From positions 1 to 21,492 of the forward strand of contig JAHHUG010000015.1 of NCBI GenBank assembly GCA_020024085.1: a stretch of DNA of 21,492 nucleotides, read 5' to 3'. Below the pieces are notes generated by a model. That model worked only from the letters and a program-made list of their open reading frames with translations. It was not told the DNA's origin and searched no databases. Source of the stretch: Christensenellaceae bacterium. GTDB lineage: Bacteria; Bacillota; Clostridia; Christensenellales; CAAEEZ01. Below are positions 7,863 through 14,517 of the stretch, piece by piece (position 1 is the first letter of the stretch; each line of letters begins with the position of its first letter). The position numbers were made by a program, and so were the translations under genes.

Positions 7863-7876
7863 TGCTATTTTGTACA

Positions 7877-8548
7877 TTAAAAATCATATTCTGCTAGATT
7901 GCTTGCAACTAAAATATTTTCCATTTCCTCAATCCTATAGTTACTTTCGTGAGTTAAAATGTATGTTCCACCAAGCTGTTGCTGAAGTTGTTGTGCTTCA
8001 ACAGTCCTCATATGAGGACCTAAAAAGTCATTATCTTTAAGTGCATCAATAAGCACTACATCAGCTCCCTTAAGGTCGTTTTCAATACCATTATAGTACA
8101 CTGTATCGCCCGTATAAATAAAGGTTTTGTCTCCTTGTATCCTAATACCCAAATTTTGAACTGGGTGCTTTGTTTCAAAAAATGATAGCTCAAGATTACC
8201 TATATTAAGGGTGCTATTTTTATCTACATTTATCACTTCAAATTGTGGTGCATCAAACAAAATTTTGTAGTACTCACTATCGCTAAATTGAGTGATAATT
8301 TTCATTTTTTTCTTCTTATCACTAAGTAAATATCTTAATGGAAGTAGGTCGCTTGTGTGGTCAAAATGTAGATGTGATACAAAGATATAATCTATATCTT
8401 CAATATCGCATACACTACTTAAATTAGCAATACTACCACTACCAAAATCAAGCAATATTTTTACCTTATCCTCAAACAAATAACAACTTGTTGCAGTACC
8501 TTTTTTTGTAGGATATGGACCATAATTTCCTATAACAGTTAGTTTCAT
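7877..8548 (-). CDS. MBL-fold metallo-hydrolase (YhfI/RNase Z-like)
   Basis: A 223-residue metallo-beta-lactamase-fold protein. The dinuclear zinc motif is SHLHFDH (His59, His61, Asp63, His64), with a further His in KHPVQN, the bridging Asp in YTGDTVYY and the final His in LTHES. The N-terminal KLTVIGNYGPYP and CYLFEDKVKILLDFGSG are as in YhfI-like and RNase Z-like hydrolases that act on phosphodiesters or cyclic nucleotides. It lacks the long exosite arm of true tRNase Z, so tRNA processing is unlikely. Transcription follows the gat terminator, so it needs its own promoter between 8549 and 8592, which I could not place with confidence. Specificity unknown. Confidence 0.87.
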   Translation of the reverse strand: MKLTVIGNYGPYPTKKGTATSCYLFEDKVKILLDFGSGSIANLSSVCDIEDIDYIFVSHLHFDHTSDLLPLRYLLSDKKKKMKIITQFSDSEYYKILFDAPQFEVINVDKNSTLNIGNLELSFFETKHPVQNLGIRIQGDKTFIYTGDTVYYNGIENDLKGADVVLIDALKDNDFLGPHMRTVEAQQLQQQLGGTYILTHESNYRIEEMENILVASNLAEYDF

Positions 8549-8584
8549 AATTCACCTAAACTAATATTCAAATTGAAAAACCAT

Positions 8585-8611
8585 ATAAAAAATGCCCGAA
8601 CTTGTCGGGCA
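8585..8611 (-). terminator. Terminator of the gatCAB operon
   Basis: TGCCCGA (8593-8599) pairs with TCGGGCA (8605-8611) around a five-base loop. On the minus strand the stem is followed by TTTTTT. It lies seven bases past the gatB stop, ending the operon. Confidence 0.9.
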
Positions 8612-8617
8612 TAATTT

Positions 8618-10033
8618 TTATTCAAATACTTTTGGTATTAAGTTTACAATAACTCCGTTATTTGCCTTACCACCTGTTGCCCTCATTACTTGACCGATAA
8701 TAAAGCCTTTAACTTTGTTTGGATTGTTCTTGTAATCCTCTACAACTTTTGGATTGTTGTTATATACATCTTTTAAGATAGCTAAAATCTCATCTTCAGA
8801 AATTGTTGCAAGAAGGTTGTCTTCCTTAACAATAACTTCAGGAGCTTTGCCTGTTTCAATTACCTTGTTAAGTAGTTTAACACCAGTTGTCTTGTTAATC
8901 TTTTTGTCCTCAACAAGTTTGATAATATATGTTAAATCCTTTTCGCTGATTGGGAATACAAACTCCTCTTGGTCTTTTACAATCTTAAGAAGTTCTACCA
9001 TTATCCAGTTACTAATCTTCTTTGGCTCGTTGTAATTTGCAACACAATTCTCAAAGTAATCTGAAACATACTTAGAGTTTGTAAGTAATTCTGCATCATA
9101 CTCTGGAAGACCAAATTCCTCGATATATCTAGCTCTTCTCTCATCAGGAAGCATTGGCATAGTTTTTCTAATAGCTTCTACATCATCACGACTGATTGAG
9201 ATAGGGAAGATATCTGGGTCTGGGAAATATCTGTAATCGGTAGCTTGCTCTTTTGTTCTCATTACGAAGTTTTTGCCCTTCTCGTCGTCCCACTTTCTTG
9301 TTTCTTGAGTAAGTTTTTCACCAAGACGAAGTGCTTTAGCTTGACGGCTAACTTCGTATTCGATAGCCCTTGCTACGCTCTTGAAAGAGTTGATGTTTTT
9401 CATCTCTGTTCTTACACCAAACTTACTGCTTCCAGCTGGCTTTAATGAAATGTTTACATCGCATCTCATACCACCCTCTTCCATTTTACAATTAGCAATA
9501 CCAGCAAAGATTAATGCCTCTCTCATCTTTTTAAGTAACTCAACAGCCTCCTCAGCAGAAGTGATATCAGGCTCTGTAACCATCTCGATTAGAGGTGTAC
9601 CACCACGGTTGTAGTCAACAAGTGTTCCCTCATCTGGACCAAGGTGGATAAGTTTACCAGCGTCCTCTTCCAAATGGATTCTGTTAAGTCTAATAAATCT
9701 ACCATTAGATAGTTTTACACCACCGTGCAAACATAGTGGGTACTCTAATTGGCTGATTTGGTAAGCAGTAGGAAGGTCTGGGTAGAAATAGTTTTTTCTA
9801 TCAAACTCTGCATAGTCGTTAATATCACAACCGAAGCATAAACCTGCTTTTATGCAGTACTCAACTGCTGTTTTGTTCAAAATAGGTAATCCACCTGGCA
9901 TACCAGTACATACTGGGCAAGTGTTAGTATTTGGCTCACAACCGAACTCGTTTTTACAGTTACAGAAACATTTTGTTTTAGTAGCAAGCTCTGCGTGAAT
10001 CTCTAATCCAATAACAACATCATACTCTTGCAT
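8618..10033 (-). CDS. gatB: Asp-tRNA(Asn)/Glu-tRNA(Gln) amidotransferase subunit B
   Basis: A 471-residue GatB of normal length. It phosphorylates the carboxylate of mischarged Glu-tRNA(Gln) or Asp-tRNA(Asn) with ATP and transfers ammonia to it. Visible hallmarks are VIGLEIHAEL at the N-terminus, the zinc-type cysteines CFC and CPVC around residues 22-41, KNYFYPDLP, HLEEDAGK, DYNRGGTPLIEMVTEPDI and MRCDVN. The YqeY-like tail domain ends in GFIIGQVMRATGGKANN. Kinase and tRNA-binding motifs all look intact, in contrast to the GatA encoded just upstream. CTGMPGGLP replaces the usual CLGLPGVLP. Its ATG shares a base with the gatA stop (TAATG), indicating translational coupling and equal stoichiometry. 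Confidence 0.97.
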   Translation of the reverse strand: MQEYDVVIGLEIHAELATKTKCFCNCKNEFGCEPNTNTCPVCTGMPGGLPILNKTAVEYCIKAGLCFGCDINDYAEFDRKNYFYPDLPTAYQISQLEYPLCLHGGVKLSNGRFIRLNRIHLEEDAGKLIHLGPDEGTLVDYNRGGTPLIEMVTEPDITSAEEAVELLKKMREALIFAGIANCKMEEGGMRCDVNISLKPAGSSKFGVRTEMKNINSFKSVARAIEYEVSRQAKALRLGEKLTQETRKWDDEKGKNFVMRTKEQATDYRYFPDPDIFPISISRDDVEAIRKTMPMLPDERRARYIEEFGLPEYDAELLTNSKYVSDYFENCVANYNEPKKISNWIMVELLKIVKDQEEFVFPISEKDLTYIIKLVEDKKINKTTGVKLLNKVIETGKAPEVIVKEDNLLATISEDEILAILKDVYNNNPKVVEDYKNNPNKVKGFIIGQVMRATGGKANNGVIVNLIPKVFE

Positions 10034-11418
10034 TACTTAGCCCTCCTTTGTAAATCTTCAAATTTTTGAGCTATCTTATATAGCTTATCTTCCTCAAGCA
10101 TTGCACCACAGAATTGAACACCGATAGGTAGTCCCTCTACTGCAACTGGAACAGTGATTGCTGGAAGACCAGTAATACTTGCAGGAACAGTGAATAAATC
10201 TTCCTTGTACATAGCAACTGGGTCATTAACCTTTTCGCCTAGCTTGAATGCCTCGCCAAGAGTTGTTGGCATCATAATTGCATCACACTCATTTAGAGCA
10301 GAAACAAACTCGCTTGTGATGATGTTTTGTACCTTACGAGCTTGATTATAGTATGCTGGTAAATTCTCGCCAGAAAGAACAAAGTTACCAAGAATAATTC
10401 TTCTCTTTGCCTCAATGCCAAAACCTTCACTACGGCTATTTACATACACACTTTCAAGGTCGGTAATATTATTACTTCTTCTTGAACTCTTGATACCATC
10501 AAATTTTGCAAGGTTACTTGTTGTAACAGCAGATGCAATGATGTAATAGCAAGCAAGTGCCTTATCAAAATGAGGAACACTTACCTCAACAAACTCTACA
10601 CCTTCAGCCTTTAAGCTATCTACAACATTACTGAACTTTTCATCAGTTAATGCCTCTTTGATTAAACCAAGTTTAATTGTTGCAGGAAGCTCTTTAGCCT
10701 CAAATTTATTATTAATACTAATGCCATCGTGGTAATCTTTACCAGCGATAACCTTAAGTACATACTCGTTATCACTAACATTTTTTGTAATAGGTGCAAT
10801 TTGGTCAAAGCTACTTGCGATAAGTCCAAATCTTGAAACAGTACCAGTACTTGGCTTAATAGCTACAACACCATTAAATGATGCAGGCTCTCTCAAGCTA
10901 CCACCTGTATCACTAGCGATTGCAACTGGGCACATATCAAGAGCAACTGCAACAGCTGCACCACCTTGACAACCACCTGCAACACGGCTAGAGTCAACTG
11001 CATTTTTAACAGCACCATAAAGTGAATACTCTGAACTGCTACCAACTGCAAACTCGTCCATATTTGTTCTAATAAATGGGATAGCATCTTCTGCTAAAAG
11101 TTTTTTAACAACGGTTGCTGAATATGGAGAAACAAAGTCTGCAAGGAAATTTGATGCAGCACTTGCCTTTTTGCCCTCGATAACAATATTATCTGCAATA
11201 GCAACAGGAACACCAGCAAGTTTACCAACTTCTTCGCCATTTGCAATTTTCTCGTCGATAGCCTTTGCTCTATCTAAAGCATCGCTAAATACTTCAATAA
11301 CAGCATTGTAATCCTTTGATTTTTCTACAACTTCAATATAATGCTTTACAACATCGCAAGCTGTAAATTTTCTTGATTTAATGCCTTCAACTAATTCTAA
11401 AACAGTCATATTATTCAT
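10033..11418 (-). CDS. gatA: Amidotransferase subunit A, GatA, with catalytic triad residues replaced
   Basis: A 461-residue amidase-signature protein that aligns along its length with GatA. Start taken at 11418, where the gatC stop overlaps the ATG (TAATG) behind a GGTGGA RBS; an ATG ten codons upstream inside gatC is less likely. GatA normally hydrolyses glutamine with a Ser-cisSer-Lys triad (Lys79, Ser154, Ser178 in S. aureus numbering, from memory). Here the nucleophile is kept (DTGGS, Ser174), but the lysine of the usual GIKDN is Ala75 (VAIADN). The serine pair of GGSSGGS is Cys150-Gln151 (GGCQGGA). Spacings of 99 and 24 residues to Ser174 match exactly. Glutamine-site neighbours (YY in CYYIIAS, KRRI, MYKEDLFTVP) are retained. 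The frame is intact, so this is selected sequence, not decay. Confidence 0.93.
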   Translation of the reverse strand: MNNMTVLELVEGIKSRKFTACDVVKHYIEVVEKSKDYNAVIEVFSDALDRAKAIDEKIANGEEVGKLAGVPVAIADNIVIEGKKASAASNFLADFVSPYSATVVKKLLAEDAIPFIRTNMDEFAVGSSSEYSLYGAVKNAVDSSRVAGGCQGGAAVAVALDMCPVAIASDTGGSLREPASFNGVVAIKPSTGTVSRFGLIASSFDQIAPITKNVSDNEYVLKVIAGKDYHDGISINNKFEAKELPATIKLGLIKEALTDEKFSNVVDSLKAEGVEFVEVSVPHFDKALACYYIIASAVTTSNLAKFDGIKSSRRSNNITDLESVYVNSRSEGFGIEAKRRIILGNFVLSGENLPAYYNQARKVQNIITSEFVSALNECDAIMMPTTLGEAFKLGEKVNDPVAMYKEDLFTVPASITGLPAITVPVAVEGLPIGVQFCGAMLEEDKLYKIAQKFEDLQRRAK

Positions 11419-11696
11419 TATTCCACCACTAGCGGAGTTACATAACATCCGTCCTTTTGCTTAGGTGCATTTTGCAAAACTGCAACTCTATCCATACTAG
11501 GCTCAACCTTATCTTCACGAAGGTCACCTATTGTGATAGTACTAGCCTTGTTAGAAACCATAGATGTATCAACATCTTTAATCTCTGAAACAAAGTCAAT
11601 TATTTTGTCAAAATCATTTTCAAATTGAGTTTTTTCACTATCAGTCAATGTCATTTTTGATAATGCTGATAAGTAATCTAAATTAACTTTACTCAT
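11418..11696 (-). CDS. gatC: Amidotransferase subunit C
   Basis: A 92-residue GatC, the small belt-like subunit that wraps GatA and GatB and stabilises the complex. The family marks are LSKMTLTDSEK near the N-terminus, LREDKVEPS (about residues 59-67) and LQNAPKQKDGCYVTP followed by VVE at the C-terminus. It is the first gene of gatC-gatA-gatB, preceded by the RBS AAAGGAGG and a clear promoter, and it overlaps gatA by one base. Nothing in it is unusual. Confidence 0.96.
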   Translation of the reverse strand: MSKVNLDYLSALSKMTLTDSEKTQFENDFDKIIDFVSEIKDVDTSMVSNKASTITIGDLREDKVEPSMDRVAVLQNAPKQKDGCYVTPLVVE

Positions 11697-11733
11697 TTTG
11701 CCTCCTTTGAATTCTCAAAATTTATACAATAAA

Positions 11734-11762
11734 ATTTTACTATTATATTTAAATGTTGTCAA
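11734..11762 (-). promoter_or_regulatory. Promoter of gatCAB
   Basis: The minus strand has a consensus -35 TTGACA at 11762-11757 and -10 TAAAAT at 11739-11734, with a 17-base spacer. The 5' leader before the gatC ATG is about 30 bases and contains only the RBS. Confidence 0.85.
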
Positions 11763-11845
11763 ATCTTTTTTATAGTATATAGTATTAATAATATTACATT
11801 TTTAATATAGTATGTTTAAATCTATTTCAAATTTGATAATGTTTA

Positions 11846-11938
11846 TAGCAGGCTTTCAAGCTAAAACTGCTACACATTTCTAATTAACTGAATAACTATT
11901 TTTATGTATGATTATACATAATAAGCAGTTTAATGTGT
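11846..11938. repeat. Interlocked inverted repeats (possible structured RNA)
   Basis: AAACTGCT followed directly by ACACATT (11864-11878) faces AGCAGTTT followed directly by AATGTGT (11924-11938). Each half is the exact reverse complement of its counterpart, but the order is crossed, as in a pseudoknot. Between them lies a perfect 8-base hairpin (11902-11909 with 11914-11921). TAGCAG (11846-11851) can pair with CTGCTA (11867-11872), competing with the AAACTGCT helix. Such mutually exclusive helices suggest a regulatory or small RNA, although AT-rich DNA gives chance pairing. Confidence 0.35.
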
Positions 11939-11949
11939 ATTTTGTACAT

Positions 11950-11970
11950 ATAAACATCGGTTTATGTTAT
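11950..11970 (+). repeat. Second copy of the methyltransferase operator palindrome
   Basis: ATAAACATCGGTTTAT at 11950-11965 is identical to the minus-strand sequence at 7860-7845 and is likewise followed by TG-N-TAT. The base pair just outside differs in a way that keeps pairing (ACAT with ATGT here, GCAT with ATGC there). No plus-strand gene follows. Confidence 0.5.
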
Positions 11971-12121
11971 CTTTAACTTATTAACTTGTATCAAAAATAA
12001 CTACTATTTACAAGCGATTATTTTATTACCTCAAAATACATACCAAGCATTACAACTATAATACCCAAGTCAATATAAATGGCAAAATAATTTGCAACAA
12101 AACTAATAATAATTAAATAAA

Positions 12122-12147
12122 AAATTCCTACCGATTAGTAGGAATTT
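12122..12147 (-). terminator. Terminator overlapping the 3' end of the YgjP-like gene
   Basis: AAATTCCTAC and GTAGGAATTT form a ten-base stem with a six-base loop, and the minus strand continues with a T-run. The last codons (Asn-Ser-Tyr) are in the first arm and the stop codon TAA opens the loop, so coding and termination signals overlap. Confidence 0.85.
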
Positions 12148-12803
12148 AATATACCAGCATTTTGTTTAAGCCAGTTAATATATTCTTTGTAATTAGGATA
12201 AATACTTGCTAGTTTTTGATAAAAATATTTACCGTGATTAAAGTATAAAAGGTGGATTAATTCGTGTACTGCAACATACTCGATAATCTCTAAAGGACAC
12301 TCAATCAATCTAAAATTAAGCATAATTTCCCTTTTGCTACTACAACTGCCCCACTTTGCTCTAGCAGAGGTTATTTTGAATGTATAATCGCTGAAATTTA
12401 GCCTACGAGCAACATCATTTAAAATATCGTTAAGATAAACATCTGCTTGCTCTTTTATCCACTTTTTTAGGTGTTTTTCTAGATTATTTTGATAATTTAC
12501 GGGCAGAAATACACTTTTTCCATCTATTACAGGCTTTTTTACATTTGCAATTTGTAGTGTATATTGCTCTCCAAACAGATAAATTTTGTCGTTAATTGCA
12601 ATGTTTTTAGTATCGTAAATATTATTACTTTCAACCGTTTTATTTTTGCATTTTTCTATCCATTTTTCCTTCGATTGAACAATTTCCATTATTTTTTTAT
12701 CACTATAATAGTAAGGTGCATACACTATTACTTTACCCAAACTATCCACCTTAATACTAAGTGTTTTTCTATTCGATTTTTTTATTTCATCTACAATTAC
12801 CAT
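12135..12803 (-). CDS. YgjP/DUF45-family zinc metallopeptidase-like protein
   Basis: With the start at 12803 the protein has 222 residues. It matches the YgjP (DUF45, WLM-related) family. The N-terminal beta-rich part runs to about residue 100. KWGSCSSKREIMLNFRL then precedes the zinc motif HELIH (His180, Glu181, His184), with a third His in NHGKYF (His190). The family is thought to be a cytosolic zinc peptidase; its substrate is not established. A longer start at 12827 would place the promoter inside the coding region. TATAAT at 12815-12810, preceded by TG, puts the predicted transcription start on or next to the ATG at 12803, so I chose the shorter form and note a possibly leaderless mRNA. 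Confidence 0.85.
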   Translation of the reverse strand: MVIVDEIKKSNRKTLSIKVDSLGKVIVYAPYYYSDKKIMEIVQSKEKWIEKCKNKTVESNNIYDTKNIAINDKIYLFGEQYTLQIANVKKPVIDGKSVFLPVNYQNNLEKHLKKWIKEQADVYLNDILNDVARRLNFSDYTFKITSARAKWGSCSSKREIMLNFRLIECPLEIIEYVAVHELIHLLYFNHGKYFYQKLASIYPNYKEYINWLKQNAGILNSY

Positions 12804-12809
12804 AGTCAA

Positions 12810-12818
12810 ATTATACCA
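12810..12818 (-). promoter_or_regulatory. Extended -10 promoter of the YgjP-like gene
   Basis: TGGTATAAT on the minus strand (extended -10) ends seven bases before the ATG at 12803. No good -35 is present at 17 bases. The expected transcription start falls at the start codon. Confidence 0.5.
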
Positions 12819-12847
12819 CAAAAACAACCGACAATAATAGTCATTTT

Positions 12848-12880
12848 AATAAAAAATAGCACACATCAATGTGTGCCATT
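12848..12880 (-). terminator. Terminator of the HEYGH protein gene
   Basis: GCACACAT (12859-12866) pairs with ATGTGTGC (12869-12876). The minus strand continues TATTTTTTATT. It separates the two minus-strand metalloprotease-like genes into independent transcripts. Confidence 0.85.
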
Positions 12881-12927
12881 TCATTATGTAAATTTACTTT
12901 TGTATACTTTGTTTTTTACCAACCTTT

Positions 12928-13398
12928 TTAGTTATTAATTGGTTCAAGACCAGTTACCTTTCTACCAAGAGTATTTGCCCATTTTTCGCAATATAATGAA
13001 CAATACTTTGTGCCAGTTTCTGCCCTATATTGTACAAATTTAGGTGTTTTTGCCCAAATAATTGAAGGTAAACCAATTATAAATAAATAAAGTGGTCCAA
13101 GGATAAGAGATTGAATAGTGTGACCATATTCGTGTACTTGAACTGCTTGTTGAATCTCTTTTGTATAGCACTTATTGTACTTTTTGATATATGCTTGATT
13201 AAGTTCTTCGGTTGTTTCACCAACAAATACAAACATACCAAGGCTAATTCCACCTGCCCAGCCAGTAAAATATGTTACATAAGCACCGTGATACCACTCG
13301 TGACGGCATTTTCTATACTTTAGCATATAGAAAAATCCCATTAAACTTTGAAAAAATCCCCAAGTTAATTGAGTAAATATGTATAAAAACTTTTTCAT
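12928..13398 (-). CDS. Membrane-associated HEYGH-motif protein, putative metalloprotease
   Basis: A 156-residue protein of unknown function. A hydrophobic N-terminal segment (about 5-26) is followed by a polar part with RHEWYHGAY. A glycine-rich hydrophobic segment covers about 42-60. HEYGH (His89, Glu90, His93) leads into the hydrophobic SLILGPLYLFIIGLPSIIW (97-115), and a CEKWANTLG stretch supplies a possible third zinc ligand (Glu138). HExxH next to a membrane segment suggests a small intramembrane or membrane-bound zinc protease. Proteins with this HEYGHTIQSLILGPLYL core occur in many anaerobes as uncharacterised membrane proteins (recollection). The start is fixed by the RBS CGGAGGAG before the ATG. 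It has its own terminator. Proteolytic activity is inferred only from the motif. Confidence 0.75.
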   Translation of the reverse strand: MKKFLYIFTQLTWGFFQSLMGFFYMLKYRKCRHEWYHGAYVTYFTGWAGGISLGMFVFVGETTEELNQAYIKKYNKCYTKEIQQAVQVHEYGHTIQSLILGPLYLFIIGLPSIIWAKTPKFVQYRAETGTKYCSLYCEKWANTLGRKVTGLEPINN

Positions 13399-13429
13399 AA
13401 CTCCTCCGTTTTTTATCTACTAACACTAT

Positions 13430-13435
13430 ATTATA
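13430..13435 (-). promoter_or_regulatory. -10 element of the HEYGH protein gene
   Basis: A consensus TATAAT lies on the minus strand at 13435-13430, about 32 bases before the ATG. A TTGAAA is upstream but only 15 bases away, so the -35 assignment is uncertain. Confidence 0.45.
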
Positions 13436-13439
13436 CCTA

Positions 13440-13724
13440 TTTATAATTTTTTTCAACAGTTATTGAATATCTATTTTGTTATTTTTGAGTTAGCAACCCC
13501 AAATAACAAATTTTCATCTAACAAGCACTTTTTTATACTTAAAAATGGTTACACTAATAAAATTTCTACTATCAATTTTCTACTCTTTACTTTGTATTCA
13601 AAAATATTTTACTCTTTTTTTCATTTTTATTACAAGATTTGTCAAAAGTTATTAATCAATACGAAAATAGTGTCTATTATGCCGTTTTATTAGTTAAAAA
13701 TTTAGCAATAAATTATAACCATAA
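13440..13724. other. AT-rich intergenic stretch, nothing recognised
   Basis: This lies between two divergent genes. The only open frame (plus, 13463-13693, 76 codons) has no RBS and a Phe/Lys/Asn/Tyr-rich composition expected of random AT-rich DNA. No palindromes or RNA genes were seen. Confidence 0.5.
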
Positions 13725-13754
13725 TTGACAATGTCTCTTAATATAAAGTATAAT
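13725..13754 (+). promoter_or_regulatory. Promoter of the hypB-oxidoreductase-hypA operon
   Basis: A perfect -35 TTGACA (13725-13730) and a perfect -10 TATAAT (13749-13754) are 18 bases apart. The leader before hypB is about 57 bases. Both hexamers are consensus, which fits the high-expression codon use of the operon. Confidence 0.88.
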
Positions 13755-13818
13755 CTAATATAAGATATTGTTTGTAACTAATAATATGTTTTATTAACAT
13801 TATTTAAAGGAGAAAAAT

Positions 13819-14487
13819 ATGAATAATTTTAAGGTTATTGAAGTTAAGCAAAGTATTTTTGAAAACAACGATAAAAGAGCTGACCTATTAAGAAAAGAAA
13901 TGAAAGAAAAAAAGACTTTCTTGCTAAACTTAATGTCTTCACCTGGTTCTGGTAAAACAACTACACTTACAAAAACTATCGCTGCATTAAAGGACGAAAT
14001 GTCTATTGGCGTAATGGAAGCTGATATTGATAGTGATGTAGATGCTGCTACCATTGAACAAACCGGTGCTAAAGTTATACAACTTCACACAGGTGGAATG
14101 TGCCACTTAGATGCCGATATGACTCGTCAAGGTGTAAATGAGCTTGGTGTTGAAGGAATTGATTTCGCGATACTAGAAAACATTGGAAACCTTGTTTGCC
14201 CTGCTGAATTCGATACAGGTGCTGCAAAAAATGCTATGATTTTGAGTATTCCAGAGGGAGATGACAAACCACTTAAATACCCACTTATGTTCTCTATCTG
14301 CGATGTATTAATTATCAACAAAATTGATGTACTTCCATATTTTGATTTTGATATGGACAAGTGTGTTGAGAGAGCAAAAAAACTTAACCCTAATATCAAA
14401 ATATTCCCTATCTCTGCAAAGACCGGCGAAGGTGTAGAGGCTTGGGCTAATTGGATTAGAGAACAAGTTAACGAATGGAAAAAATAA
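13819..14487 (+). CDS. hypB: Hydrogenase/nickel-enzyme maturation GTPase HypB
   Basis: A 222-residue SIMIBI-class GTPase that delivers nickel to [NiFe] hydrogenase, or another Ni enzyme, with HypA. The P-loop is SSPGSGKTT (residues 40-48). Switch motifs are EADIDSDVDA and ENIGNLVCPAEFD, and the base-recognition motif is NKID. Metal-site residues Cys95-His96 (GGMCHLDADM) and Cys127 are retained. The N-terminal CxxCGC high-affinity nickel site of E. coli HypB and the His-rich tract of some HypBs are both absent, as in many simple HypBs. A strong RBS AAGGAGA precedes it. It is the first gene of the operon; the oxidoreductase starts 30 bases later. Third positions favour T (GCT, GGT), typical of highly expressed genes here. 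Confidence 0.95.
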   Translation: MNNFKVIEVKQSIFENNDKRADLLRKEMKEKKTFLLNLMSSPGSGKTTTLTKTIAALKDEMSIGVMEADIDSDVDAATIEQTGAKVIQLHTGGMCHLDADMTRQGVNELGVEGIDFAILENIGNLVCPAEFDTGAAKNAMILSIPEGDDKPLKYPLMFSICDVLIINKIDVLPYFDFDMDKCVERAKKLNPNIKIFPISAKTGEGVEAWANWIREQVNEWKK

Positions 14488-14517
14488 TGATAAAAATTAT
14501 ATAGAGAGGTTATAATT

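Larger units (their letters stand above)
11763..12120. other. Non-coding stretch with interlocked repeats and a second palindrome copy
   Basis: No gene is supported here. Three things stand out. First, an interlocked set of inverted repeats spans 11846-11938. Second, there is a hairpin with TTATGTAT and ATACATAA arms (11902-11921). Third, the palindrome shared with the methyltransferase promoter lies at 11950-11965. On the minus strand, codons from about 12132 down to 12018 spell a hydrophobic stretch in the frame of the neighbouring metallopeptidase, beyond its stop. It is too short and AT-rich to call a gene. Confidence 0.4.

Noticed and set aside
7834..7875. Hairpin between the MBL and methyltransferase genes as a terminator
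   Set aside because: On the minus strand the stem is followed by ATAAAATAAATA and not a T-run, and the arms have an unpaired bulge. A promoter/operator role fits better.
10033..11418. GatA as a decaying pseudogene
   Set aside because: The frame is full length with conserved GatA motifs throughout and coupled overlaps with gatC and gatB. The Lys to Ala change needs more than one base change, so it is unlikely to be a sequencing error or early decay.
13463..13693. Plus-strand 76-codon frame before hypB
   Set aside because: There is no RBS, the composition is that of random AT-rich DNA, and the hyp promoter lies downstream of it.
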